A DNA stretch of 64,000 bases from Adiantum capillus-veneris (taxonomy: Eukaryota; Streptophyta; Polypodiopsida; Polypodiales; Pteridaceae), in the NCBI GenBank assembly GCA_014529385.2, contig CM043947.1:99420036-99484035 (forward strand), in the 5' to 3' direction. Positions within the stretch are counted from its first letter, which is position 1. Each line of letters starts with the position of its first letter. Under the pieces are notes generated by a model, which saw only the letters and a list, made by a program, of their open reading frames with translations, was not told where the DNA came from and ran no database searches. Made by a program: the position numbers and the translations under genes. Below are positions 33,816-44,929 of the stretch, piece by piece.

Positions 33816-34954
33816 TGTCACAGGAACAGAATAATCGAGATAGACAGCAAAGACAGAGAAAGAGATCTTTGTATTGATAGTGTTTGATACAACAGAGGAG
33901 CAATAAAATATATGGGCGCACTCCGTTGTACGGAGCTCGAACCTCCCGACCACCCCCGAGCTTCAGTTCGCTTGCATGCAGCATCTCACTCGCACTCGCA
34001 CTCGCACTCGCAAAAGAGAGATCGTTGAATGATCACCAAATGCACCATCCGTTGTTCTTTAATCCTTCTTTTCCTCAAAAAGCATGCGGCTTCTCAAAAT
34101 AGTCGCTTTTTAGGCGTCCAATCAACTCGATTTTCGCACCAAGTATACCTGCGAGAATAAGATAAGAACGTGATTGCTAAGCGATCCGTAAAGGTTAGAT
34201 TTTTATCATGACACTTTGCACAGATCCTGTTTCACACACTGATTTCTGCGTTGCCTACAAAATAGTCAAAAGAACATACTCGTGAAACCAATTCAAGATG
34301 ATAATCAAAGTAAAAAAACATAATTATATACCTTCATAATCTCAATTACAATACTCTACCATGAAGAAACAATCCACTTCTTGGTTGATAGCAGGGAGAA
34401 CAGTATGATGTTGTATGTCTGTCTGTCCCTGTGTATACTACACTGCTGCTACCTTCTGTTTGTTTTCATCATAACTTTTACAAACGAACTCAAAACAGAG
34501 CAATCTAAGTACTCAAAACGACGGGAATAGGTCTGGTCTACAAGTAGGAAACGAACAGAATTGCGAAAAACGTCTTTCTTTGGCTGAAAACGCAACTTTT
34601 AGGTCGCAACTCATAAAACCTCTATTTTTGGGTCTCCACTACTTTTTCAACTTATTTTAAGCCTACCCATGTATTTTAAGCTAAAACACATAAATATAAA
34701 ACATTGATATTAATAAAAAAACTCAAATTTTATTATTCATAGACAGACTATCTGTTATTCATTAATCTTTATTAAATACGTCTTTAGTATATTATTTAGA
34801 AAAATAATATATGTTCTCTCTTAATATCTCAAACTCATTCATATAAGCTCTATTTAATACACTATTCAACAATCTTTCAAATCGTGCTAAACGAAAGATA
34901 TGCCCTACTACATTCTTTTCGACTTTAAGAACTTCAAAGATTAGTCCTATTACA
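33816..34954 (-). repeat. Gypsy C 5' LTR, 1,139 bp
   Basis: It pairs with 29,140-30,272 and has identical TG...CA ends. Confidence 0.95.
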
Positions 34955-34959
34955 AAGCA

Positions 34960-35685
34960 TGAGAGGGGGGTATACTCTCACACACATACACACACATTAT
35001 CTCATTGTGTGGAGTGCAAAGTGCAAGAGCTCCATCTCCTTCTCCAAGCTTGTTGAGAAGTAGAGAGGCTACACCAACACTCTTGGCTATGGAATGCAAA
35101 TCCAACCAAGAGCCATGCTTCAATGCTTAAGATTTCCATCGTCTTCATCTTCATTACTATGCTATTATGCTATGCTACACAATAAGAGTGATGATAAGTG
35201 AGAAACTATTTCTTTCTCCTATGAATGATCCTTCTTTCTCTTTCCTACCCTCATTCCCCGCTAGCTCTCTCCACCTTCAAAGGTGTTTGAGGCCTTGGGA
35301 CTGAGGCTTGGGATAGTTAATGCTTTTTGCAAAGTTTATGTTTTGCTCCTAATGCATGAAGCTTTCCATCTTCATAGCATCACCAAGGTCACAAGGAACA
35401 CAAAGATTGTATTGTAACAAGTCTCTCTTGATGGGAGAATCTATAATACAAATGCCTTTGGAAGGGGGACCGGCTCCAAGTAAATCCGGTCCTCAACTAT
35501 TATCATGTTCTCTAATACTCTCTCTTGCAAAATTATTGTTCATGCCAAGTTAATTAAGTACTATGTTCATGTTGCTACCATCAATTAAGTTCACCCTCTG
35601 TGTTCTCAAAGTAACCTCACAAAAATGCTCACTCTAATTCTCTTAATTCTGCTATTCTCAAAGTTCATAGGCCATTCCCATTACA
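34960..35685 (+). repeat. Gypsy D 5' LTR, second part
   Basis: It matches 53,740-54,439, for example CTCCATCTCCTTCTCCAAGC and GGAATGCAAATCCAACCAAG in both. It ends CCATTCCCATTACA where the 3' LTR ends CCATTTTCATTACA. Short ORFs in it are LTR sequence, not genes. Confidence 0.85.
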
Positions 35686-35725
35686 ATCATCCCTTTCATA
35701 TGCTTGGGGGAAGGTGAGGGAGCGT

Positions 35726-36846
35726 GATGCCTGTATCCTATTTGATCATTGCTCTACTCACAACTTCATATCACAGGAGTTGGTCACAAAGATGGGCATA
35801 CAAGCTTTCGAGATGGGAGATGTTGTAACTGCCGATGGGGCTTTCAAGGGATAGCAAGCCTCCGTTATCCCTTGATTGGGAAGTTGAGGCTTCATGTCCA
35901 AAGCTACGTCAACAAAGAAGACTTTTTCATCTCTCCTTTCCAACATGAGGATGTTATTCTATGGTTCGACTGCATGGCTGCCAGCATGAAGTTCCTTAAA
36001 AGGAGAATCTACTTCACCTACAAGAAAAAGAGCATGTATATAGATTCTAATGAGTCCGGTCATACTATACCACTTGTAAATTCACATGCTTTTGATAAGT
36101 CAATGAAAAGCTCAGTTTCCTCGTACATGACTTTTATCAAAGAGTCTCTAAATGATACTAATGTTTTAACAAAACAAAGTGGTAGGAATCAAGAAGCATT
36201 AGACTTGTCTAGTTTTTTAAATAGATTCCAAGATGTATTTACCGATGACATCCTTATGGAGTTACCGCCAAAAGGAGGGTATGATGACCATAAGATAGAG
36301 CTTCTACCTGGGAGCTCACCGCCAAATAAACCTCCTTATAGAGTTTCTCACTCTCAACAAGAGGAGATTATGAAGCAAGTCCACGAGCTGGTAGACAAGG
36401 AGATGGTGAGGCCTAGTTCCTCTCCCTTTTGTTCTCCAGTCCTTTTAGTGCAAAAGAAAGATGGCACATACCGCATGTGTGTGGACTATCAAGCACTAAA
36501 TCATATCACTATCAAAAATAGATTTTTCGCACCACGAGCAGAAGACCTGTTTGATAAGCCCTACTTCAGTAGGATTGACCTTAAAAGTGGCTATCATCAA
36601 ATAAGGATAGTGAATGAAGATATCATAAAGACCGCATTTCGTACAATGTTTGGTCTTTATGAATATCTTGGCATGCCTTCTGCTTTGACAAATGCTCCAG
36701 CCACGTTCAACCGCCTAATGGAAAAAATCTTTAGACCCTACCGCAAGTTCACTGGAGTGTTCTTCGACGATATTATCATCTACTCCAAATATTTGGAGGA
36801 GCATAAGCAACACCTCCATGTAGTTTTTCGCTATAAGGGAGTATAA
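35726..36846 (+). pseudogene. Gypsy D protease remnant and reverse transcriptase
   Basis: Translation just after the LTR gives ILFDHCSTHNFIS, a retropepsin-like start in which the D-S-G motif reads D-H-C. The frame then shifts into a long RT ORF with [48 protein letters not shown] and VFFDDIIIYSK (an FxDD form of the catalytic box). The ORF stops at 36,846. Gag is absent upstream. Confidence 0.88.
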
Positions 36847-37547
36847 ACTTTTCATTAACCAAATGAAGAGTGAATTTTCCTCCAAGAGATTCAATACTTA
36901 GGTCATATTATCTCTCAAGATGGTACCGTATGGATCCAACCAATCTTGAGGTAATAAAAGGATGGCCTAACCCAAGGAATCTACATGAGCTACAAAGCTT
37001 TATTGGTACGTGTGCATAATAAAGATGCTTCATAGCTAAATTCTCCCAAATAGCAGGACCACTACATGACTTGACCAAGAAAAATGTTAAGTACATATGG
37101 ACTACTAAAGAGAAAAGTTCTTTTGAAAAGCTTCAAGAAAAGCTTACTTCTCAACACATGCTTACACTACCGGATCTCTCAAAACCATTTGAGATCCAAT
37201 GTGATGCTTGTGGGGATTGCCTTGGAGCAGTTTCGCTTCAAGAAGGGCATGCCATAGCATGTGAGAGTCGAAGACTCAATTCCGACGAGCAAGTATTGGG
37301 CATCTACAAGAAGGAGCTACTAATTGTCTGACATGCCCTCAACACATGGAAGAACTATCTTTTGGGGACTCCATTCATCCTACGTATGGATCACCAAAGT
37401 CTTAAGTACTTCATGACGTAAACCAAGCTCTCCGACAAACAAACAAGGTGGGCAAATTTTCTTTCACAATTTAATTTTCATACTACTCACGTTGCTAGCA
37501 AGCACAAACAAGTAGTTGATGCACTACCACGATGGCCAAGAGCCAAT
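36847..37547 (+). pseudogene. Gypsy D RNase H
   Basis: Fragments include FEIQCDACGDCLGAVSLQEG, KKELLIV and LRMDHQSLKYFMT with an in-frame TAA, then KHKQVVDALPRW. This is the normal RNase H to integrase tether of gypsy elements. Stops at 37,329-37,331 and 37,420 break it. Confidence 0.82.
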
Positions 37548-37947
37548 GTGGTGTCCATAGCAACTCACAATGATCTATCTTCTATGATAGATGAGTATGC
37601 TACTGACCCCAATTTTACAGATGTAATTTTAGTCCTTGCCTTAGGGAAGAAAGAAGAACCATTCACCTTGCATGATGGTTATCTTCTCTATGGCAATAGG
37701 CTATGTGTTACTTACTCTCTTCGTGAGAAATTGATGTATGAATCCCATGCTCCTCCCTATGCGGGGCATCAAAGGATTCAATCTACCCTCCGTGAAGTAG
37801 AGATGTATTACTATTGGCCTACCATGAAGACGGACATACAAGAGTATGTGTCAAAATGTGTGGTATGCCAAAAGACAAAGTATGATAGGGGAAGCAACCC
37901 AGATTGCTCTAGCCTTTGCCAATTCCTAATTCACCAAGGGAGAGCAT
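37548..37947 (+). pseudogene. Gypsy D integrase, N-terminal part
   Basis: HHCC zinc module: YESHAPPYAGHQRIQ followed by CVVCQKTKYD. The frame runs into the CACTA element at 37,948 and picks up at 45,072. Confidence 0.87.
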
Positions 37948-37959
37948 CACTACAAGAGG
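37948..37959 (+). repeat. CACTA left terminal inverted repeat
   Basis: CACTACAAGAGG is identical, inverted, to 45,060-45,071. Confidence 0.97.
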
Positions 37960-37977
37960 TTGTGTGCTCTTGTGACG

Positions 37978-38215
37978 CTGTTAGCGACGGATACACTGGG
38001 TTTTTATAACCCCCGACGTCGCTAAAACCGTCGCTACGAGAGCGTCGCTATAAGCGTCACTATATGCGTCGCTATAAGCGTCGCTATATAGAGGCGCTCA
38101 TAGCGACGTTTACACAGAAGACTATAGCGACGCTACAGAGCCATAAATAGTGACGGTTATAGCGACGCCCGAGAGAAATTTTTTTTGGTGGCAGGGCATT
38201 CAAAGCGACGCCCGA
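37978..38215. repeat. CACTA left subterminal repeats
   Basis: At least ten copies of a GCGTCGCTAT/ATAGCGACGC motif occur in both orientations. In En/Spm elements such repeats bind the TNPA protein. That role is inferred from the family. Confidence 0.85.
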
Positions 38216-38258
38216 GAGAATTTTTTTTTGGTGGCAGGGCATTGAATGCCCTGCCACC
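38161..38258. repeat. 43-bp tandem duplication ending in a 14-bp-arm palindrome
   Basis: AGCGACGCCCGAGAGAA occurs at 38,161 and 38,204. The second copy runs into GGTGGCAGGGCATT, then a G, then its exact reverse complement (38,230-38,258). Confidence 0.85.
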
Positions 38259-38576
38259 CATCAACCATATTGTACTTGATTCACTTTTTAAAAAAAGTGC
38301 AAGGGTAGATAATAGACCCAAAATAGTCACCCACAAGACGCATTGTTTGCAAAATTGACAATTGTACACATCATAGGCAAAATGAATTGATTGGCAAATG
38401 TAATAATGACAATTGTACAACATCATAGGCATAAAGAATTGATTGGCAAAAGGAACTGCGGTGACAAGTGTAATAATATACATGGTTCAAAAAGACGTAT
38501 AAAATCCGTCTCATGATACATAAGCTATGAGAAACCCTAAACTAATGCTATCTAGCTACGGCTAAACTGACGTCGT

Positions 38577-39886
38577 CTAGTCAGACGTCTCATCGCGTCC
38601 AAGCGGCGTATCTGTCGGATTCTGCAAAAAAAGACAATAAGACAGCTTTCAATAAGTATAAACATATAACGACATTTATAAAACAATACAAAAAATAGAA
38701 AAGAGTAAACCCTAATACTAACCATGCCGCCGCGAGAACTGAGAATGTCCATCAGGGCGTTTAAGCCCTTCCTGCCTGCGTACTCGCGCTCGTACGGTGT
38801 GGGATCACGTCCTATCATCGACCACTGTCAAAACATACAAAGATTTCATTATGTTAGAATTAAAAAACTCATAAACCCTAAACTATCGAACATAAAGAGC
38901 AATGCGAAAACACTTACAAAATCGGCCTCAAATGATGCCCATCCACCGCTCCCCAAGTGGTGCGAGCTCCCTGCCTCTACTCGTGCTCTGGCTGCATCCT
39001 TTTGTTGCTTCCACTTGTCGGGATTCTCACGCGCTGCTTTCTTCGCATTCTTCCAATCTTCTTTGGCCAGCCAATCTGGCCTGTTCCACCCATTCTTGAT
39101 TGCTTTTTGCACTTCGGAACGCTTGTGTTTGCAGTATTCGCGCATTCGAATCTTCATCAGGTCTTCATTGAAGCGCTGATCCCGTGTTGGAACGGGAAAC
39201 TCATCATGAAGTATGCTGATGACTCTGTTTTTTAAATCACTTGGTACTTCACTCCATTTGTTTAGTATGTAGTGTCTAAACAGCTGAGAGCAAAGACCAC
39301 GCATGCGCGAGATCACCTTCTTGCCGTCATCATCCATGATGATGTCGCCGCTGAAGTCGACGGAGTAAGACAAGCCCTCTGGCCGGTGACGCGTGAACCT
39401 AGGTGTCCCGGCAGGGGTCTTTAGCGGCGTGTCGATGGGGGTACAGACGTCAGGTGTCTCCACCGGCGTCTGGGCCCCGAAGCGAGGAGTGTCGAGTGGG
39501 GTGGCTCCTGGCGGAGTAGGTAGAGGTGTGTAGCTTCTAGGAACAGTCAGCCGTGCAAAACCTGGCGTAGATGGCGATGATGTGGCTGGTGTGGGGGCGG
39601 GCAAAGAAGGGGAGGGTAAAGAGCCTCGTCGAACACGAGGCGGTGTGGAGGCATCGGTGGCGGAATCCCCACAACAACCGCCACCGCCACCACTAGAGCG
39701 CCGATGTCTAGACGAGTGTGAAGCTCGTCTCGTCGACGCCGAAGCTTCGGAGCGCGCCGAATGCTCCGAAAGAGAGGGAGATGCGGATGGAGTAGGAACG
39801 CACGATGATGCGCCAGAGCGATGACGCTCGACGTACCACTGTCTCTGCTGCGGTGACAAAGAAGAAAGAAACTCCTCATCATCCAT
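38577..39886 (-). CDS. TNPA-like transposase of the CACTA element (Transposase_24 type), three exons
   Basis: The predicted protein has 371 residues and no internal stop. Exon 1 is 39,886-38,918 (323 codons), exon 2 is 38,824-38,723 (34 codons) and exon 3 is 38,621-38,577. Both introns are phase 0 with GTAAGT/CAG and GTTAGT/CAG ends. Residues 1-165 are Ser/Pro rich with many TP repeats and a Gly-Cys patch. Residues about 185-310 match the plant En/Spm Transposase_24 pattern: KVISRMRGLCSQLF, WSEVPSDLKNRV, a basic KHKRSEVQKAIKNGW and RPDWLAKEDW. Such proteins bind the subterminal repeats. The start at MDDEEFLSS is chosen because sequence upstream has no conserved features; an upstream Met at 40,024 is possible. 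Confidence 0.82.
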
Positions 39887-40128
39887 ACCTACATTAAACA
39901 CACGAATATTTAAACTTAATATTGAATGAATAGAGTAGACAATGACGCAAAGACCATTAAATACAATGACGTAATGACGCATATAAATACAATGACGCAA
40001 TGAATTGAGTGATAGAAGAGGCAAGTCGAAAACTCAGAATTTTCAATCAAAAGATGTGAGCGCGAGTAGAAAAGAACCAGAACCGCTGGATAGTGCATCG
40101 GTGGTCGTCTTCCCCGTCTCCACTCGAT

Positions 40129-42856
40129 TCATGCCCTTTGTCGCTCTTGCTTTGCATCCTCATATTGTGAAATCCACTTTTGCATCACTGGATTGTGAAG
40201 CATGCAAAATCGATTGATTTTAGCCTCTAGATCTTCCGTCATCTTCTTCTCAACACCGAGATTGCACATGACAATCCCAGATATGCGCTCATCATCTATG
40301 GTTCGCCATAGCGTGTCCCAGGCTTTATCAAATCCGTCTAGCCACTCTCCAATGTACACTAGGGACTCTGATACCAACCAACCTTCTGCCATGCTACCCT
40401 CCGGACGTGTCTTTTGACGCACATATCCCTTAAGCGTTTTCATGAAACGTTCTAAGAAGAACATCCATCTGGAATGAACTGTGCCAGCTATTTCCACCTC
40501 ATCAACTATGTGAACAAGAAGATGCACCTGAATGGTTAGCATGGTAGTAGGAAAATGTTTCTCAAACATGCACACAAGCTCCGCAGCATTTAGTTTGGCG
40601 AATGGTATGGAGTCTACGTTGATCTCCTTTTGTGAGATCCATTGCACCAGCTTTGCAAGTTTGTAGATTGTGTTACGGATGTCGAGAGACAAACATCCCT
40701 CAATGGCAACCGGTAAAATAAACTGTAAAGTATGTGCAGCAATGATATTAAAGTCCACATTTTATGCAATGATATTAAAGTCCACTATGAACGTACCTGA
40801 CACATTTTATGCCAATCGTGTGACTTCAAACCGGTAAGCTTTCCTTCTTTAGTAAAACACGTTCAGAGCGAGTGCATTACGCCAGTGGGGGTCCGCAAAG
40901 ATCGAATGGTCTCTTTTACTTTGCGTTCTTGGGCTCCTGTGAAAATCCATGGTGCTTTAGGGAGTTTTATCGATCCATCAGACGCTGTTTGCGGCCAATA
41001 TTGCTCCATACGATCCACATTTCTAAGGTCAACTCTGGCTCCCAAAGTATCTTTCTTGCCGGTCAGATGGTCCCATAGTAGATTACCCACATTCTTGAAT
41101 ATGTGCATTGGATCGAGCAAGTGATTGATCATGAGTCGGGGCCAGTATGGTAACTCATACCATAGAGATAGTCTCTTCATCCCTGGAGGCAATCCGTCAT
41201 CGCACATCTCCTTCTGCTCTAACCATGCTTGTGCAGACATCCTTGGTGGCTCTCTTCCCAAAAAGCCGTCGCGTAACACATGATTCTCTGGAAGATACGC
41301 TTGATGACCTTCGTAGATTTGCTTCTTCAGTGAGGGTGCCCTACGTGCATTCAGTCTAGGTCCACATGTGACACATGCTCTGTATCCGCTTGTTTGAAGC
41401 CCTGCATGTATACACATGATAATAGATCAACTATGGGAAAAAACAAGATTTACAGTGTCTGAGTGAGGAGTGTCATTAATAGATCACCTGAGCATTCTAT
41501 TAGCCCGGGATAGTCACGCATGGTCCACATTAGAATGCCTCTGATCAAAGCATTCCGTCGTCCTGTGTGTCGGCTCATATCCACCACCTCTATGCCAATC
41601 CACAATTGTTGTAGCTCTTCCAATAGTGGACGAAGATACACATCCACATTCCCCACTTTATATCGCCCTGGCACAATCAAGCTTAGCCATAGGTGCCCCT
41701 TCTTCATAGTCGACCACGGGGGAATGTTGTAGTTGACGATGACAACGGGCCATACACTGTAAGATGTTGATCTTTGACCAAATGGATTTACGCCATCCAT
41801 AGCCAGGCCTAAGCGCAAATTTCGAGCTTCCCTCGCAAAATCCGACCATGTTCCATCTATATGTTTCCAGGCTGCGCAATCTGCAGGAATTCGTAGCACA
41901 CCATCCGAAGATTTATTCTCCTCATGCCATGATGCTAGGGCGGCCATGGACTTACATTCGAAGAAATGCTTGATGCGAGGAAGCAGAGGAAAATGTCGCA
42001 AAACCTTTTGTGGAATTTTTGTCCCATGGAGATCTACTCGATATCTTTCGGAATCACATTTCGGACACTTCTCCATGTCTATGTATTCCCCTCTGAAAAG
42101 AATGCAGTCATTAGGACAAGCATGGATAGAATTGTAATCCATCCCCAAGTTTCGCAAAATCTTTCTTGCTTCATCTCGGGAATCTGGCATCACATTGTCA
42201 GTTGGTAGTATGTGCTCTTTAAGCAATCTACACAACATAAAAATACGATACAGTCGTGTAAAAATCTATCAGATCATTATACATTTAGAGTTTTATTAAA
42301 GTAAACTAATTGTAATAGATCACCTGAAAAGCGCTGTGACGCTAGTGTCACTCTATCCAAACATTGCCTGCATGTTGAGAAGAACCAGGAGTGCTTTCAA
42401 TTTAGACATACGTGCTCCATTATACAATGGCATATCGGCTTCACTTTTCATATCATCATAGATAAGCCTTTCTGAATCCATGATCGTCTCGATCATTTCA
42501 TCAATCTCGGGCTCAAACATTGCCTCGTTGGGAATGTGCTCTGCATGATCATCCCCCGAGCTGTCAGAGGCTACATCTTGTGGCCTCACATATGCTGCTT
42601 GACCAAAGCGCCTGCGAACACGTCTATTGGGTTGCAAGATTGCTGCTTGGATGCCAGCGTCAGAGTTCGACGAGTTATAATTGGCAACAACTCGATCTAT
42701 AATAGATGGATCGAACTCGCCAAATTCGCGAACGTGCTGCAAAGAAACACGTCTTGTCCGTCGCACAGCATGCTTGCATTGATTACAAGGACATAAGACC
42801 CTCGTTGAGAGATAGGTGTTTCGGTTGGACGGTCCCACATCCTCGTCACTACTCAT
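40129..42856 (-). pseudogene. TNP2-like transposase of the CACTA element, two nonsense codons
   Basis: Exons are 42,856-42,324, 42,227-41,488, 41,401-40,797 and 40,722-40,129, with GT-AG introns that join in frame. Domains in order are a transposase-associated N-terminal zinc motif (LCPCNQC), the Transposase_21 (TNP2) catalytic region (CPNDCILFRGEY, LAMDGVNPFGQRS, then YWPRLMINHLLDPMHIFKNV) and a C-terminal DUF4218-type region (HLLVHIVDEVEIAGTVHSRW, VRQKTRPEGSMAEG). An in-frame TAG at 42,353-42,355 stands where a Trp is expected, and a TGA at 40,863-40,865 where an Arg (CGA) is likely. Both are transitions. The catalytic enzyme is therefore not made in full. Confidence 0.88.
40741..40790. repeat. 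27-bp tandem duplication in TNP2 intron 3
   Basis: AATGATATTAAAGTCCAC occurs at 40,741 and 40,768, within the third intron and therefore harmless to the frame. Confidence 0.8.
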
Positions 42857-42918
42857 AATGAGGATAAAAATCTTATAACCTGGACAACAAATTTAATATT
42901 CTATTGGCATTCTTCGTC

Positions 42919-42921
<3 letters not shown>

Positions 42922-43002
<81 letters not shown>
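42922..43002. repeat. (TC)n microsatellite, about 80 bp
   Basis: An uninterrupted CT run lies directly upstream of the TNP2 gene (about 65 bp before its ATG). Confidence 0.98.
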
Positions 43003-43004
<2 letters not shown>

Positions 43005-43259
43005 ACCTCACATTCTCTAGTCATGTCCAATCCCCGCACACCTCGGTCTAGAGGTGCACGGAGATCAGAACCACCGGGTTATAATCTCGTCTTTATTGGT
43101 CAATCCCTATATTTGTGGGTACAAGAAATCTACACACCCACGTCTACATGATACTGCATGTAGTGGACAAAACCCCTTTGCCTCTTCTCTAGCTGTAGCA
43201 CTTCACAGCATCTTAACATCTTTTCACAGTAGATCTTTTCACTGTTCGTCTAACTCTAA

Positions 43260-43436
43260 ACCCTAAACCGTAAGTAATTCTTGCGTGGACTCGATCTAAC
43301 GTAAATAAGCGTAAATCTAAATAAACGTAAATCTAACTAAAAATAAACCTAAATCTAATTTAACGTAAGTCTACATCTAACCTAATCTTTAACGTCTTTT
43401 GGGATAGTTTCCTACGACGTTAAAACTCTCTTCTTC

Positions 43437-43473
<37 letters not shown>

Positions 43474-43600
43474 TAAACCTAAATAAACCTAAGTCTAATC
43501 TAATATAACATAAATCTAAATCTAACGTAAATTATGTTATATTAAAAACAAAGAACTAAACTAACAGGGATTATAAGAACCTTAAAACTGATTTAACACA
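43260..43600. repeat. AAACCTAAATCTAA-type minisatellite and (GT)n tract, left block
   Basis: Many loosely repeated TAAATCTAA, AACGTAA and AAACCTAA units occur, with a (TG)n run at 43,439-43,471. About 110 bp from 43,341 (including TAACGTAAGTCTACATCTAA) are repeated at about 44,062-44,175. The unit is reminiscent of the plant telomere repeat but is too irregular to be one. Confidence 0.75.
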
Positions 43601-43607
43601 TAATTTT

Positions 43608-43970
43608 TCACATAACTCGGCAAGAGTTGGCATTCTCATCACTAAAGATGTGAGAGTTAACTTCCGGCGGTGAGGCTGCCTCATCTCCATCCACATCTGA
43701 CGACAGCAATTGGCCCTTTAGACCGTTCTTGCTCTTGTTACTAACTTTGAAGTTGTTGTTGAATGACTAGAGGTTGTCTAGATGGTCATTGTGTCGGGGA
43801 TGTAGTGACTCTTGCCGCCCTGAAGATCCACCTTCTTCCCTATCTTCTGAAGACATTTCACCAGTACTTTTGGATCGACGGAGCCCACCATGAGTGAAGG
43901 CAGCAATACCCTATATTCCATTGAGGGCTTTCTTCACCCGCTTCATGCAGGCATCGCAGTCTATGGAGAC
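43608..43970 (-). pseudogene. Captured HIPP (heavy-metal-associated isoprenylated protein) gene fragment
   Basis: The minus strand begins VSIDCDACMKRVKKAL, the metal-binding CxxC helix of an HMA domain, with a stop soon after. It continues in another frame with GSVDPKVLVKCLQKIGKKVD, the last HMA strand and helix, and returns to the first frame for an Asn/Lys-rich tail ending CRVM-stop. That end fits a C-terminal CaaX isoprenylation box. This order (HMA domain, variable tail, CaaX) defines plant HIPPs. The first HMA strand and N terminus are missing. It lies inside the CACTA element upstream of TNP2 on the same strand, so it was probably picked up from a host gene. Confidence 0.7.
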
Positions 43971-44180
43971 CTAAATCTAATCTAATATAACGTAAATCTA
44001 AATCTAGCGTAAATAAACGTAAATCTAGTTAAAAATAAACCTAAATCTAATCTAATTTAACTTAAATAAACCTAAATCTAATTTAACGTAAGTCTACATC
44101 TAACCTAATCTTTAACGTCTTTTAGGATAGTTTCCTACGACGTTATAACTCTCTTCTTCTTGTGTGTGTGCGCGTGTGTG
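43971..44180. repeat. AAACCTAAATCTAA-type minisatellite, right block
   Basis: It has the same repeat family as 43,260-43,600 and includes the second copy of the 110-bp duplication. The two blocks bracket the HIPP fragment. Confidence 0.75.
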
Positions 44181-44349
44181 GATGTGTGTGCCAATAAAAA
44201 GAGATAAATGGTATAACCTTTCTATCACCCATGCCAAGTATGATAGATTGATTATGCCATTTCCCTCTTGAATAATAGGTCTTGAGTTCAACTCCTCGTC
44301 GGCTAGATCTTTAGGTCTTTTAATTTTAATTAGTTTCCTACGACGTTAA

Positions 44350-44585
44350 ATTAGTTTCTCTCTCTTTCTCTCTCAATGTGTGTGCGTTTTTTTGGATCGT
44401 ATGCATGTTTTCTCTCTCTTTTCCTCTCTCAATGTGTGCGTTTTTTGTTTATGCATGTTCTCTCTCTCTTTTCCTCTCTCAATGCGTGCGTTTTTTGTTT
44501 ATGCATGCTCTCTCTCTCTTTTTCTCTCTCAATGTGTGTGTGCATTCTTTGTTTATGTATGTGTGTGTGCGTTTTTGTTTATGTT

Positions 44586-44639
<54 letters not shown>

Positions 44640-44640
44640 A
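44350..44640. repeat. 60-bp-period CT/GT-rich minisatellite and (TC)n run
   Basis: Units containing GTTTATGCATG, CTCTCTCT and CAATGTGTGCG repeat with a 60-bp period, then a (TC)n tract runs from 44,591 to 44,636. Open frames through it are low-complexity artefacts. Confidence 0.9.
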
Positions 44641-44755
44641 ACACTATGTGTGTGTGTATATGTGTGTGTGAGAGAGAGAGAGAGGGAGAGAGAAAGAGGG
44701 GAAGGGAACATGAGAATGAGGAGAGGGAAGGAGCATACCTGGCTCTCCTTCCTCT

Positions 44756-44799
<44 letters not shown>

Positions 44800-44845
44800 A
44801 GAAGAAAAAGAGAGAAAGAGAGAGAGAAAGAGGAAGAGCGTTACC
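44641..44845. repeat. (GT)n and (GA)n simple repeats
   Basis: GT runs occur near 44,646-44,670 and 44,761-44,798, with purine runs between and after them. Confidence 0.95.
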
Positions 44846-44929
44846 TGCTCCTTGCTTGAGGGCGTCGAAAAACTCAGATCTGAGATCTGAGTTTTTGGGC
44901 GCGCTCGGTTATTTTTTTAGCCCAGCCGG

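Larger units (their letters stand above)
29140..34954 (-). mobile_element. Ty3/gypsy chromovirus C, full-length with internal deletion (5,815 bp)
   Basis: LTRs at 29,140-30,272 and 33,816-34,954 are almost identical. A perfect 5-bp target duplication, AAGCA, lies at 29,135-29,139 and 34,955-34,959. A primer-binding site and polypurine tract are in place. The internal region is only about 3.5 kb: most of gag and all of protease are missing, while RT, RNase H and integrase with chromodomain remain. It is therefore non-autonomous but was probably inserted recently. Confidence 0.95.

Noticed and set aside
39547-39882. Minus-strand 111-codon ORF and plus-strand 80-codon ORF inside the TNPA-like gene
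   Set aside because: Shadows of the Pro/Ser-rich exon 1; the longer frame shows the recognised transposase features.
43256-43266. Telomere repeat array (AAACCCTAAACC)
   Set aside because: Only one short match; neighbouring units differ too much for an interstitial telomere array.
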